Of a stretch of DNA of 64,000 bases, positions 1 to 12,247 are shown one piece after another. Made by a program: the position numbers and the translations under genes. A model generated the notes under the pieces. The model was not told the origin of the DNA. It saw nothing but the letters and a program-made list of their open reading frames with translations, and did not search any database. The stretch spans positions 229,421 through 293,420 of the forward strand of contig UESW01004630.1 of NCBI GenBank assembly GCA_900491605.1, given 5' to 3'. The first letter of the stretch is position 1. Every line of letters begins with the position of its first letter. The DNA is from Calamus simplicifolius (taxonomy: Eukaryota > Streptophyta > Magnoliopsida > Arecales > Arecaceae).

Positions 1-179
1 AATTCATAGTCAGAAGCTTGAATGAATATTCTCATTCTTGCTTTCCAATATGAATAGTTGGTTCCATTAAATAAAGGAGGTCGATTCGTAGAATGACCTT
101 CAGCAAAACATGAACCACTTTGTGTTGCCATAAGGATCTTTAGCCCTTGATCGTGAGATCAAATTCTAAATGAGCACTT

Positions 180-191
180 GCTCTGATACTA
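180..191 (-). other. Primer-binding site (initiator tRNA-Met type), element A
   Basis: On the minus strand this reads TAGTATCAGAGC. It differs at one base from TGGTATCAGAGC, the usual copia site complementary to the 3' end of initiator tRNA-Met. It begins two bases after the LTR end, as expected. Confidence 0.85.
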
Positions 192-193
192 AT

Positions 194-1885
194 TGTTGGC
201 CCAGATGGCAACCCAAGAGGGGGGGGGTGAATTGGGTTCTTAAAAATTTAAGACTTTTTGAAATGTTTTAAACAGATTTACTCAAGATGTGCAAGTGAGA
301 GAAATTAACTAAGAAGCAATGCACAAACTGAAATATAAGAGAGATAGAGTAAGAGACAAAAGAGCACGGCAAACACAAGGTTTTATAGTGGTTCGGCGCA
401 ACCAGCACCTACGTCCACTCCCAAGATTCACTTGGGTCCACACTATAATCTCCCTAGATTACAGCCGAGTTATTTTCCAAGCTCACAACTCAAACTTGTT
501 GTTTTCCCGGGTGCAAACGAACCCAGCCGGTTTTACACGGGCTCACCAGCACAAAACCCTACACGTTGTTTTTCACGGGCTCACAACTAACCCAAAATGT
601 AAGCTATCCCAAGCTTACAACGAGGTACAACAACCTCCACTGATTCAATCTACTTTGAATCAGTACCCAAGAAAATAAATCAGAGTTTTAAATATTGAAA
701 CGCTCCTCTTGAGCAAATATACAAATAAAGTATAAAAAGGGTTAGAAAATCCTGATAAGATTGCAGATGGTTGTGGCTTTGGCTTTCTTCCTTCTCCTCT
801 TTAACTCCTCTTGAAATATTGAATCAGGCCTCAGCAAGATTCTTGACCGTTTGACAACTTTGGAGTTGAGATGAAGCTTTTTCTTCTTTTGTTGAATGTT
901 GAAAATCCTTCGATTTGATCTTTGAAAAGCTTTTGGATTTTCTTTTGACTCTTGTGGATTGATGATCTGGAGCAGACGAAACTTCCTCTTTGATTTCACT
1001 CCTTTTGAATCACTCTCTTTTGAACTTAAAGATATTTCCAATAAAGCTCTGTTTTTTCCTCTTTCTCTTCTTTTTCTTTGAAATAAAAATCTCTCTATGT
1101 TGCTCTCTTTGATTTGAAAAGAGTTCCTCTATTTATAGATTCTGCAAGAATATCCGTTAGAGACAAAGAAAAATAGCCGTTATTTGAAAATCTTACCGTT
1201 GGAGATGATGTGGCATCCAGAAAAAATCGCATCCAGATTTCGTGGAGTCGGCTCGAGCAATGCGTGAGTCGGCTCGAACAGTCGATTCCAGAAACACCTA
1301 ACTTTCAGGGGTCGACTCGAGATATGCGGGGAGTCGACTCGAGAAATGCTCAAAAATGAGCCTTTCTGTCGTCTGAGTCAAGTCAGCTCGCATAGTCATG
1401 AGTCGGCTCGCGAAGGTTCAGGGGTCGACTCTTGAAAACTCAAGTGTCGACTCAGGACAACATTGAAAAATAGATATTTGGGGAGTCGACTCGGAAACCC
1501 TTGAGTCGGCTCGGGAGCGATACAAAAATCAGAAAAATATTCTGATAGACTTTAAAACTCATCCCAAATAAATTTAAATATAAATGTGACTTGAATAGAA
1601 TTGATTTGATCATCAAGACATTTTCCATTAAGTTATTGATTATCAAATGAGTAGTATAAGAATTCTTTTTGAAATCTCAAGTTTAATCTCAAGTATAGAA
1701 TTCTTTTTGTTTTAATTGATTCAAGAACTCATTGAATATAAACATTGGTAGTTTATATTTTTTATTTTTAAATAAACTCATGGTATTTGATAAATAATTC
1801 ATTGTTTCTATTAATATATTCATGGCTTTTGAAATCATCAAAATCAATAGAGTTGGGGCAATTATGTTTCAATAATTTCTCAACA
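194..1885 (-). repeat. LTR of copia element A
   Basis: This 1692 bp LTR has TGTTG at one end (minus-strand 5', base 1885) and CAACA at the other (base 194), a 5-bp terminal inverted repeat. It aligns end to end by eye with the LTR at 56180-57818. Between 1233 and 1510 it holds about ten copies of a GAGTCGRCTCG-type palindromic motif. A TATA box lies at 1129-1137 (minus). Confidence 0.88.
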
Positions 1886-2962
1886 CTAGAGAATCTCACT
1901 TAGTTGCTGTAAAAAAAATTAGATATCTAAGTGGAATAAAAAAATATAGGATTATGGTACTCTAAAGACTCACCATTTAATCTGATGCATATTCTGATTC
2001 TGATTTTGCTGGTTATAAACTAGATAAAAAAAGCTTAAGTGGTGCATGCCAATTCTTAGGCAGTAACTTAATCTCTTGGTTTAGTAAAAAGTAAAATTTA
2101 ATTGTATTATCAACTACTAAAGCTAAATATTGCAGCTGAAAGTTGTTATTCTCAAATCCTTTGGATTAAGCGATAACTTAAAGATTATGGTATCATACTT
2201 GATAAAATTCTAATTAGGTGTGACAACACTAGTGCAATAAATTTGACCAAAAACCCAATTCAACATTCAAGAACCAAACACATAGAGATTAGATGCCATT
2301 TTATTAGAGAACATGTTGCTAATAATGTTTATCTTGATTATATATGCACTGATGAATAATTAGCTGATATATTTACAAAACCATTGAGTGAAGAGAGATT
2401 TTTCTATCTTAGAGGAGAATTAGGAGTTTGTTATTCATTAGAATGATTTTAAAACCCTTAAGAATGATTATCTAGATTTCTATTTATTTTCTTAAAAAAT
2501 CACTTAAATTTCTAAGGAAAATCATCTAGATGTTTGATTCCTTGATCCTCCATGCTTTAAGAAAAATTTATCTAGAGGTTGATGCCTAGTTTGATAAGTT
2601 TCAGATCCTTTGAAACTCTTATTTTTCACTGAAACTATTGTAGAGCCGACTCTAGTGGAGTTGAAGTCGACTCTAATTATTTGGACTCTTTGTTTGCTCA
2701 TTAGAGCTGACTCTAGCTACTGTCGGTGCCGACTCTATTTCGGGCACTGACTGTTTTATTGATTTAGAGCTGACACCTTGCTTTGCGGGAGCCGACTCTA
2801 AGTGGTCCCCATTATATATCTAGGGCAGAGCCAACATTTCTTCAAACCAAATCGACTCCAAATTGTTCCAAATTTTTCTCCACTTCTCTCAAACCTTCAA
2901 ACACCCTTGATTCTTAACTCCTTTGATTTCAATGGCCCCTAAATGTCGTGCATCCACTATTG
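1886..2962 (+). pseudogene. Copia remnant E: RNase H end and downstream region
   Basis: Conceptual translation of 1886-2445 gives the end of a copia polyprotein: the stretch leading into RNase H (SHLVAVKK..IRYLSG), RNase H motifs SDSDFAGYK and GSNLISW, then RCDNTSAI, RTKHIEIRHHFIRE and LADIFTKPLSEERF near the C-terminus. Stops and small frameshifts break it at several places (for example before and after STTKAKY), so it is not functional. Coding stops around 2445. The following part to about 2940 probably belongs to the 3' LTR and leader. It carries several GCCGACTCTA-type motifs (2642-2805), echoing the palindromes in the LTRs of A and C. The 5' portion was separated by insertion of element A, and the right side ends at the inverted-repeat arm that starts at 2964. 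Confidence 0.85.
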
Positions 2963-2963
2963 G

Positions 2964-3903
2964 TGTACAAAGACTTTTTCAGTTGCTTGACACGCATATG
3001 CTAAGTGGGGGCTCTCGGTAGGGATGGCCCGGGGCAGCCTCTATCAGTCTCCACCCTGTTAGGAAAAACTTTTGTGTTCCTTGCCCTGTTAAGCCATTAT
3101 AGTTAACGGGGCAGGAACGGGGATACCCAATTGGATAAATAGGTATCCAATGGGTATCCGTTTGGCCATTTACATAAACAAAATAAAATTATTTTACTAA
3201 ACTTATAATTTACTAAAAGCTTAAAAAATACTAATGGAAAGAGATCGGTTTGCTAGGGTTTTGGCTTTGATGTTCAGGGTGGCTATATGAAAAAAAAGAA
3301 GAGGCAAGATTCAAACATGTTTTACTAAGATTTTTTAGTATATATTTTATTTATTTTAAAATTTAAATATTTATATTAAAGCTAACGGGATGGGGATGGG
3401 TAAACGGGGATGGGGTGGAGGATACCATCCCTGATCATTTATCCTTTTAGCCGTTAAATGGATAATTTTTGTACCCATTAAGCTATTTAGATCGAGGATT
3501 CTCTGACTCGTTAGAAAAGGTAGCGGTCAAGTAAATGGCCAAATAGGAAAAATTGCCATCCCAAGCTCTCGATGCATGGAATGGGCCTCGAATACCTAAG
3601 TTGTTTCCCAAATGGTCGCAGAAGAAGCATCACATCCATAGGAGCCAAATATATCAAAGGATTTAAACCTTCTTGCGGCATTTTGATCATATCCAATGCC
3701 TGATTTGTATCATTTGGTATAATTGGAAGCCTTGAACAAAATAGAGGCTTTCAGATCAAAGCTGTCCTGCTATCACGTTTAGCTAAACTTATGCAACCAT
3801 TGTATCATAGTGTTTGCATAGGCCTTGGATTTGTATTTTCTCTTGTATCAATTGAACGCTGGGTTCCTGGAAGCCCTTATATGTTGAATTTGAGCACCCA
3901 ACA
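2964..3903 (-). repeat. Outer inverted-repeat arm, left (LTR-like)
   Basis: About 940 bp repeated in inverse orientation at 16011-16963. On the minus strand it begins TGTTGGGTGCTC and ends TTTGTACA, that is TG...CA as in an LTR. Homology runs only one to three bases past these ends. No primer-binding site or polypurine tract adjoins it and I see no matching 5-bp target duplication. It may be a solo LTR, or one arm of a larger inverted duplication. A short open frame (3511-3696, minus) lies inside but resembles nothing I know. Confidence 0.8.
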
Positions 3904-3906
3904 GTT

Positions 3907-4986
3907 CTAGCAAGCAAATGAGTCTTCTATATCAAGGAATTCCAAACTGCTTGAGGAAAGATAGGCATTGATGAATACCTAATCGCATGCTATAGTGGCA
4001 GGCCTTCTAAATTTGTCAGAGTCAATTAAGAGTAATTAATTATTCAAGGCTTCTCACTAGATGTAGAAAAAGAGAAAAGCCAGCAAGAACTTTTCTCTAG
4101 GATGTAGGATGCCATAGGAATATGAATTCCTATAACTAAGAGATAGAAATGAGAGAGAGTTAGGATGAAATGATTTTCTCCCTGCATAAAGATCACGACC
4201 AAGATATCGATGTGCTCTGGGGAGATCACTAAGGTCAGAGGGGGTGTGTGTGTGTGTGTGCATGTAATATGAAATAGCAAGTCTTGTTCATAGATGATGC
4301 TTAGTATGGAGGTGCAATGAGCTTGCACTTTTGCTTGCATCATATCTTATTTGATAAATATGCATGAACATGCATTCTTCTAAATTCAGCACAAACATGA
4401 AACTACAAGTATGACAATTAACTTGATATTCTCACTTGCTTTCTTTAAAAAAATATAGCATTTAACAAACAAAATACTGGAAGAAATCAAACACAAGAAT
4501 TTGCAAGTAGAAAAAGTCCATATCAAAATTGTTTAGGTGTATTTATGCATGCCCATTGTAAGGTTTTTCAACCTTGACTATTCTCCCCACTCACCCTCTC
4601 TAAGAAGAGAAAAAGAGAAGCCTTTGAAGCTAATGACTCCATTGGTGGGTCAATATAGGAAGTTGCATTAGAAAATTGAATTGAAAAAATGCTTATGTAA
4701 TTCTTTTTGTGACTAGAAATGAAACTACCACTTCATTAAATTCATCAAACTAATGTCACACATCTTATAGCAAGACATCAACACAACCACCAAAAGCCAG
4801 AGATAGGCAACCACATGCCACTTATGATCATTTATTGAAGTCAAACAATAACCCACACATGGCCCTATTGGCTAGGCCTTATTGTACAAAGTTTCATTTG
4901 CATCATATTCACCCATATGGTTGTCATTATCCTATTTTCCTCATTCAGTGGAGGGTGGATTTGGTTGGAGGCTTGTGGAGGCCTCA
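3907..4986. other. Intergenic / 3' flank of HD-Zip gene, no gene seen
   Basis: About 1.1 kb of AT-rich DNA downstream of the HD-Zip gene's stop codon. It contains a short (GT)n run at 4244-4260. The alternative +1 reading frame of the HD-Zip last exon extends into it, to a stop at 4941-4943. I see no other coding signal. Confidence 0.5.
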
Positions 4987-7900
4987 TTAGATGTTAGCAT
5001 GATACACCCACAGTAGGGGCATGGTGAAGGTACAGGTGGATGGAGCCATCTTGAGAGAATGTAGCTTCTCGAGCTCTTGATGAAGCCTCAAGTTTTCTTC
5101 TAGCAGTAGCTCATACTGTCGTTTTATGCAAATATTCTCCATCTCCATCTTCTTCGCTTTGCTCCTGTAAACCACAATATAATAAAAAGGAGTTAGAAAG
5201 TGACCATATGAGCATGAGGATATCCAAGAGCATTACCTAACTCTACAAAATAACCATAATTTGGAGAAAAAAAATTAGTTTCTTACTTTGCAGGTCCAGT
5301 GAAAATTCTAGCTGTAGCAAATCGCTACTTTACTTATTTGTGAATAACTATGAAGATCACTATACATATTTTTTAAGGAAAAAAGGAATAAACTATGTAA
5401 ATTCGATAAGCACAATAGATTAAAGAAGTAAGACCACCAACTTTCTAATAGTCTAAAATGATGCTAATTTATTGCACAAACAATAACTATGTGCATAAGA
5501 GGGTGCTCGTTGGTTATGTCAGTGTAGTCTCTTATTGTTCATAAAGGGATTTGGGTTCAAGTTTTACCTTCAACATATAATAGGATCTCAATGGATTTTA
5601 AGTTGCACCGCCTATCTTCTTTTATAAGAAAAAATAATATATGCATAAGTCATGTTACTTTTTAGTTTTATTTTATAAATATCATAACATGTTGGTGTCA
5701 TTTGACCTTAAAACACTAATAACAAGTTTTATTACAATGATTATTGGAAAAGAGAATAATCACTTCCATTGAAGCAAATGCTTTGGATTGTTCATTAGTA
5801 CATATAAAAAGTTTCCTAGCCTCATCTGATACTAGCTTGGCAAACTGTCTCATAAAGTTGCAATGACCTTCTTTGTCAAGTGGCTAAATAAACTTTTCAT
5901 GTGCATGAAATACAAGTCTCATGGTAGGTTTTTTTTAGAGATTCAAAGTGTTATGGTCATTATATGCAAACAAACAAGTGTTACAAAAATCTATTCTGCC
6001 AACCCAACAGTCTTCCTACAAAAGATAGAACATGAATTTCTTCTAACTCCATTATTATATTTCCATACTAATAGTAATACCTTCTCTATTAGAAAAAAAC
6101 CATAATACTTTAAGAGCTATAAGGATGGAGTGATGAACCTGGCCCTGTGGTTTTGAAACCACACTTCCACTTGGCGTGGTGTAAGCATTGACTTTGCTGC
6201 TAGCTCCTCCTTCTCCATCTGAAACAAACATGGATTAATAATTCTAATGCAGCTTTAATTTCAATAGCATATTTAGGTTGATACAAAACAAGTAAAGTGT
6301 TTTAGGAAGAAAAGCTTGCATGTTTCTCTTACAGAATCCAAGATAGGGTTTTGGTTGAAGGACTCCTCCAACAAGTTGGTTTGCTCTAGAGAGAGGCGGA
6401 GCTTCTTTGGCTGATTCATATTGTTCACTAATTTCATTATATCTTCCGCATCTTGTATGGCAAGCTCTTCCTCTACCTCGGCCCCTGGTTGGTTTAGATC
6501 GAAATCCCTTATATTGTGGCCACTTTTTTCTTCACATTGGACAAATTAAAGAAATATAAGCCACTATATGAACATGCATGAGAGAGAGAGGACAACTATT
6601 TATCACCATCAAATATAAGTTTAGAAATGCATATATTTTATTATAAAAATCTATAAGTTTAAAATGTTTATTTTAATATTTTAAAATGTGTGAAAACTTG
6701 TTATTAGTACACAAGATAGATGATTTTTCTTTTTAGTAGAAGCCCAAAAGCATATATCCTTTTTAAATGATTTATATTTCTGTTTTGAGTGAAAAAAATC
6801 TATTATTAGAGGAGAAGAAAACCTATGTAGAATTGCAAAATTCACTATTATCATCATCATCCAAGGCTTTTTCTAGCAAGTATAAGAAGGAAGTTTCATA
6901 AGACCCATATTTAAACCATTTGTTATCCTAATATTAAATAAAAAAAACATTATCTTGTGATAGAGAAAACAAAGATCCAAAGGCTTATCAAAGTATATAA
7001 GCCATGTAGGAAGATCAATGCCCATAATATAACCGCACGAGAGAAGGTGTCAAAAAAAGGAAAGAAATATCTCCAGCATTGCCAAATAACTATAAGAGAA
7101 TGGAACCAAAGTGGAAATTCAAAGTTCACTATCATTGCCCACATCCAAGCATCTTTAAATTTGCCAAATATAAGAAAAGGTTTTTGTAAGGCTAAAATAG
7201 TTTTTAGAATTGACTATTAATTTAATATTAGGTCAAAAAATCTAAAAATCTTTTATAGATTCTTTATGATCCAAAAAGATTATCAGGCTCAATGTAAACT
7301 ACTTTGGCCATGATAACAAAGTTTAGCTAGGGTTGTAGAGTGAGACCCATTACATTGAGAATTTGAATCACAAGTTAAATTTTTATAGGTTTTAACTTAC
7401 CCATATGTCATTCCATTGAGGTTCTAATTTTTCTTTTTGAAATTAACTTTTCAAATTCTACAACATGTTGTCACCCCATAAGGATTGGTATCCAAAGTCA
7501 AGGCCAAATTTCAATGCTTAGCTTTATATTAATCAAAGAAAAAAAATTATGCTTTGGAGGAAAAACTTTGATCAAGTATAACTTCCAATCTAAGAAGAAT
7601 TACAAAGCAGGTTAGACATGGTTGATTTATAAATTGAGATCTACATTATGTAACATTTTTGGGTTTCCATGATTAATTTTATTTTTGATGTTTATTTCAA
7701 GAAAGCTGTAGCATCTTTTAACTAAAATAAATATGTCTCGAATTGTGTAGGGATAGATTTCACTAATATTAATAAAGATTCTCTAACTTAGTTTTATGAT
7801 CAATCAATGAAAGAAAAATGGACTTAGATCTTAATTTTTTTACTTTTAAATTTTCTTTAAAGAAATTCAAGTTGAATGGATTGAAGGAATTTCTTTCTTC

Positions 7901-10900
7901 TTCCTAATTAAATCAGGTTTATGCAATGTCTTTACCATCTTCATGATGTTAGTGAGCGAGGTACCATGACCTTTGATTAAAGACTTCATAATTGTATACC
8001 TTTATGATACTTTGATATGCAACAATTCAACTTAGTAATCAAAAAGAATAAAGGAGTTTTAAACAAATTAGCTAATTTATGTCTAGACATCCATTAACTA
8101 TAGTCTTCAGTCTACTAGTTGTGCAGATTCAACCACTTTGTCATAAGAAAACTAAAGAAAAATTTGCCTATAGAGTTCAACTTGAAGGATAGATTGCTAT
8201 ATAAGGAACCTGTTTGTATGTCTCCAAAGATACTATAGGCTCACACTTCAAAGATTGCAAGATATATTAGAATGGAGAAGACTATAGTAAACTTAAAGGT
8301 ATATCTATTAGTCCATGATGCAGAAAGATGTGGCCCAATACATAGAGTAGCATATTATATAGTATATCAAAGTCCTCCAATTGAGAGTTGGAATTTTGTA
8401 CAAACCATTGACTCATTCTAAAAAGTTAGTATATCTAACTCTTTCAAAGAAGCTGGTGATTGGAGATAGAGTGTGCATCTCATTTGTTCTTCCAACATGT
8501 TTAGAAACATAATAGATTGCCTTCTTTTATAATTTTGGGTTAAGATAATCATTTTCTAAGTTTTTTTTTTTTTTTGAAGAACTTTGTGGGGGATGATGGA
8601 TACCAAATTGAAGTATAGCATTGCCTTGTAATCAAAATGGATAGATAATCATATACCATGAATCTACAATGGTGGACCTCTTTAGAGGCTATAATTCCAA
8701 GCATGCAAGGATTTAGGATGATAGTTTGCCTTACCTTTAGTTCACCTACAATTGAGCTATCCATAGTTCTACACAAAATTCATCGGTTAAGATATTTTTG
8801 GGTTGCATGCCATAGATCTCTTACAATTTAGACTTTATAGTTGGTTTTACACTAAAAAAATAGTAAGGAGGAGGGAGACCAAGCATGAGCTTAAAAGTTT
8901 CTTAAAAATATTAGAAGGTGTATGAAGACGTCGAGGCATAATTTTATATATCACAACCTTGGTACAAGGATTAACATCATAAGTATCATAAAATGTGCAA
9001 ATTCTAAGATGACGAGCTAGTTAGGCTCCACCTTGGAAAAAAATGTTAAAAGGTTAAAGGAAAGAAATGAAAGCAATTTCAGATATCCCTTCAAAATTAT
9101 GAAAAAGGTAGGGAAAATGACTTGAAACTTGATTAGCCACCATATATAAAGAAGTATTTAGTAACCAATGCAAATAATTTGAATCTATTTAAGTATTTCG
9201 TATTAAATGATGAATAAGGCTGATAATTAACTACCAATTGGATGGTCTATGAGTAGAGTAATAAAGAACATTAGATGAAGAATGCTTGTCGAGAGAAAAG
9301 GTCATGTAAACCAGATGTGTGAGGAATGAGTTTTTCCTGGATCTGCTTGATAGATCATATTCCTAATGAAGTCAGGTAGTTTAGTTATGGAACAAGGAGG
9401 AAAGAAATTCTTCATTTTCAATTTGATTTAGCATATCTAGAATCCATAAATAAAGAGAACCTAGATTCAAAGAGATCTTTGGACTTAATGTGCACCAATT
9501 AGCTATTGCAGCAGGTCATATGTTGGATCTAGAAGCAAGATTTGCTATATGGGAAAGCTAAATAATGTGCCAAATTTTCAAAAGCCCCAACTTGCCCATG
9601 CAACATTTGATTGAGGAACCTTTTTTAAAATCAATTATTTTTTTAAGCCTCATGATGTAGCATCACCTTGTTAGGGTGCCATGCATCAAGTGATATAGAC
9701 CAAATGCTATATCTGAGTCTTAAAATGGGCTAGTTAAAGCACAAAAAAAATCTTTTAAAGAAAGACTCTTGATTGGTCGTATTTTCCATTTTAAGAATAA
9801 CTAAGTAAAGTAGTTGAAAAATAAAGATGAAGTTGATATAAAAGGCAAAAACTACCTCCCATAAGATTTTAGTTTTGTTAAGATTATTTCAATAGCTCAT
9901 GAGTATTTTAGAAAATTGAAACTCTTTTTAATGTAAGAGGATTGAGTATTTTAGAAAATTGAAACTCTTTTTAACTATAAGAGGATTCCGATCAAAACAG
10001 AGCTATATATGAGTTAGGTTGAATTAAGATGTGCTTGAAACAAATCCAACCAGATTTCATATTTGGGTCTTAATTCCATGTACTAAATGAATAAAGAAGG
10101 ATTAAGTCCATAGAATAGATTTTAGATTCAATGTTTAAGTTATGTTAGGTTAGGGCCAAGTATAACCTGAATTCAACATGAAATGCTCAAGCATCAAGCA
10201 TCTAGCTATATTATTGCAGATAAAACTAATAATTGGCTATTAAATAAAGATTCATTGAAAAACTAGCTAAAATTGAAAGAAAAACATAAACTTGAATTTT
10301 CATTCAAAATGTTTTAACTTTATATCCAAATAATTGATCATTTTTAAGTTTACAATCTATGACTTTTAAAATATATATGATGTTTAAATATAACCAAGTG
10401 AAAATAGATGAAAAATATGTTGTTAAGATGAAAAGAGAAGAATTATTTTAAATTAGTGTTTATTCAATTAATTAATAAAGATAATTAAGGAGAAGGCCTA
10501 TATTATTCAGGTTTTTAAGTTAGGTCAAATTGACTTTAAATAGGGTTGGGCATATTTTTTATTAATCCAAGGTAGACCTGAATGATATACAAAGTTGATC
10601 AAATTGAAAATATAAAAATTGGATTTGGTTTAGAATTTAGAATGGGCCTAATTTTTTAACCTAATTCCACCACAAGATTTCAAATATGAAATGGGTTAGG
10701 TTTAATTAGGTCTAATTATGTGTTAGGTTATGAGTGAACTCAACTCATCTGTAAACCCAAATATGAATTATGCAAGGATAGATCTCATTAGTATAAATTG
10801 AGACTTTTTGATTTACTTTCATAATTAATTAATGGAAGAAAAGGGGATGTGCCTAGGTTTTACCCTTTTAAAAAAAAATTCTTTGAGGAGATTTGAGGGA

Positions 10901-11409
10901 GTAGATTGGAAGTACTTTCTTGGTATTTTCCTATATTCTTGAAGGCAAAAAAAGAGGATTGATAAAAATAGATACCACCTCCTCTGTGATTTATTTTTTG
11001 ATGGAGGGGCAGAAATTATGTGTGGGCCATATGCATAATTTTTCCTCCCTTTTCCAAGTAAACATGAAAAAATGAGGGAAGAAAATTTTCCTCTCATTTC
11101 CTTCCAACCAAACAAAGGATAATAATATTTGAATCGAACAACTTAAGATACTTTAAAAAACCTATCATGCAATAGAGAACAAGTATCAAAAGCATAATTT
11201 AAAGAGGTAAGCCATGTGACAACACTAATGCTCAAAAATAGAACCCCTTAACAAAAGGTGTTAAAAGATATAATATAAGAAGTATAGAAGTAAAGCATAA
11301 GATTAAAAGAGGAGAGAAATAGTCCAAACTCACCAGACCTAGAGGAGCTTGAATCAAGAATTGCAATGGTGTGATTTAGGGTGGAAGGATTCTTTCCTGA
11401 ATTCTCCAT
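4987..11409 (-). CDS. HD-Zip class II homeodomain-leucine zipper transcription factor, four exons
   Basis: A nuclear DNA-binding transcription factor gene on the minus strand. Exons by GT..AG junctions: 11409-11334, 6529-6333, 6218-6139, 5164-4987. They total 531 bp and splice in frame to 176 residues plus stop, which strongly supports the model. Order: short N-terminus (MENSGKNPST...), a DFDLNQPG motif, an acidic stretch, then the homeodomain from about residue 66 (KKLRLSLEQ...LLEESF), split by intron 2, with recognition helix QVEVWFQNHRAR. The adjoining leucine zipper (EMENICIKRQYELLLEEN...) follows in exon 4. Homeodomain spacing equals that of the family. Oddities: WFQNH where WFQNR is usual; a short protein (the family is commonly 200-300 residues); and the class II CPSCE-type tail is out of frame, with CPYCG readable one frame over at 5021-5007. 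Intron 1 is 4.8 kb. Exon 1 and its promoter are duplicated in inverse orientation at 12301-13670. A TATA box lies about 70 bp upstream of the ATG. Function is inferred from family membership. Confidence 0.85.
9901..9987. repeat. Two-copy 43-bp direct repeat in HD-Zip intron 1
   Basis: The unit beginning GAGTATTTTAGAAAATTG occurs at 9901-9943 and 9944-9987 with only small differences near its end. It is a recent small tandem duplication within the large first intron. Confidence 0.8.
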
Positions 11410-12247
11410 TTGATCTCTACCACAACACCTCAAAACAAAATAAGAAGTGACAATGAGGAAAACAAGAGGACAAAGGGCTATATATAAAGGGAAAGGAGTG
11501 TGAAGAGAATAATAGGGCTGAGATTTTGACCGATATCATCCTATTAAAAATCTATAGATATGGATATCTATCCCTAATTCATGCTCTTAGAAAATTGCTC
11601 ACAAGTCCCTTGTTAGGCAATGTAGACTTAGCTAATCTAGTTTTTCTTTAAAATAATTTGGTTTAGTAAGAGAATTCTTCATTTATCAATGGTCTCCTTT
11701 CCTTTTTGATGATATAAATATTGTTGATGCTTGAGACATGAAAATTTGGCTAGATATGGTAGCTAGAATCCAATGTGACAAAAGAATAGGCATTTTATTA
11801 CTGCTTTCATTATGTAATCACTTTTATTCTTATGGCTAGGATTATGTAATCAATTTATTAGATTTGGCTAGGATTTGCTGAATATATGGTACATTAATAT
11901 TTTTGGATTTCATGAAAAAGCAATGATATCCTAAATCCTCTATGACTATTTAGATTAAATAGTACAACAAAAATAATGGCATGCATCATGGTTGCATTGA
12001 TTGAGGTAAACCCCAATGTTGTACCATGCGAGGAAGTCATTACATGGTGGTGTAAGGCAGCCATGGGATTTTTACCTATATCTAATCCTGTAATTGATGA
12101 TAATTTTATGATTAGTTTTGTGGGCTGGTTTAATTATATATTTGCAGCAGTAAATATAAAAGTTAAATATAAAATGATCGAGAACTAGATAAACAGGCCT
12201 TTTGATTTCTAATTTAAATTCTAATAACCAAATATCAATCACTAAGA
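10871..12247 (+). repeat. Inner inverted-repeat arm, left: HD-Zip exon 1, promoter and intron start
   Basis: This 1.37 kb is repeated in inverse orientation at 12301-13670, with scattered substitutions and small indels (roughly nine bases in ten match by eye). It contains the start of intron 1, exon 1, the TATA box and about 0.8 kb of upstream sequence of the HD-Zip gene. The arms are separated by a 53-bp spacer (12248-12300). The spacer holds a direct copy of a 20-base AT-rich segment from the arm's inner end (12203-12222 recurs at 12261-12280). Confidence 0.9.
11479..11486 (-). promoter_or_regulatory. TATA box of HD-Zip gene
   Basis: TATATATA followed by AG on the minus strand, 70 bp upstream of the exon 1 ATG at 11409. 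This is suitable spacing for a start about 30 bp downstream and a short leader. The same box at the mirrored position (13056-13063) is preserved in the other arm. Confidence 0.6.

Larger units (their letters stand above)
1..1885 (-). mobile_element. Ty1/copia element A, LTR plus start of internal region
   Basis: The 5' end of a minus-strand copia element, cut off by the left window edge. Read on the minus strand it has an LTR (1885 to 194), a primer-binding site (191-180) and the beginning of gag (about 129 to 1). The same sequence order recurs on the plus strand at 56180-58010 (element C), so the two are members of one family. The LTR carries a TATAAATAG box (complement of 1129-1137) and a C-rich run just before its 3' end, as in element C. 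Gag here is only a fragment. The element interrupts an older copia remnant whose coding sequence resumes at 1886. Confidence 0.9.

Noticed and set aside
319..1041. Frames within the LTR of element A (119 and 99 codons)
   Set aside because: They lie in the non-coding R/U5 part of the LTR, and the equivalent region of element C has different breaks.
11976..12188. 70-codon plus-strand frame in the left inner arm
   Set aside because: The mirrored copy in the right arm has frame-breaking differences, no known motif is present, and it lies in the upstream region of the HD-Zip promoter.
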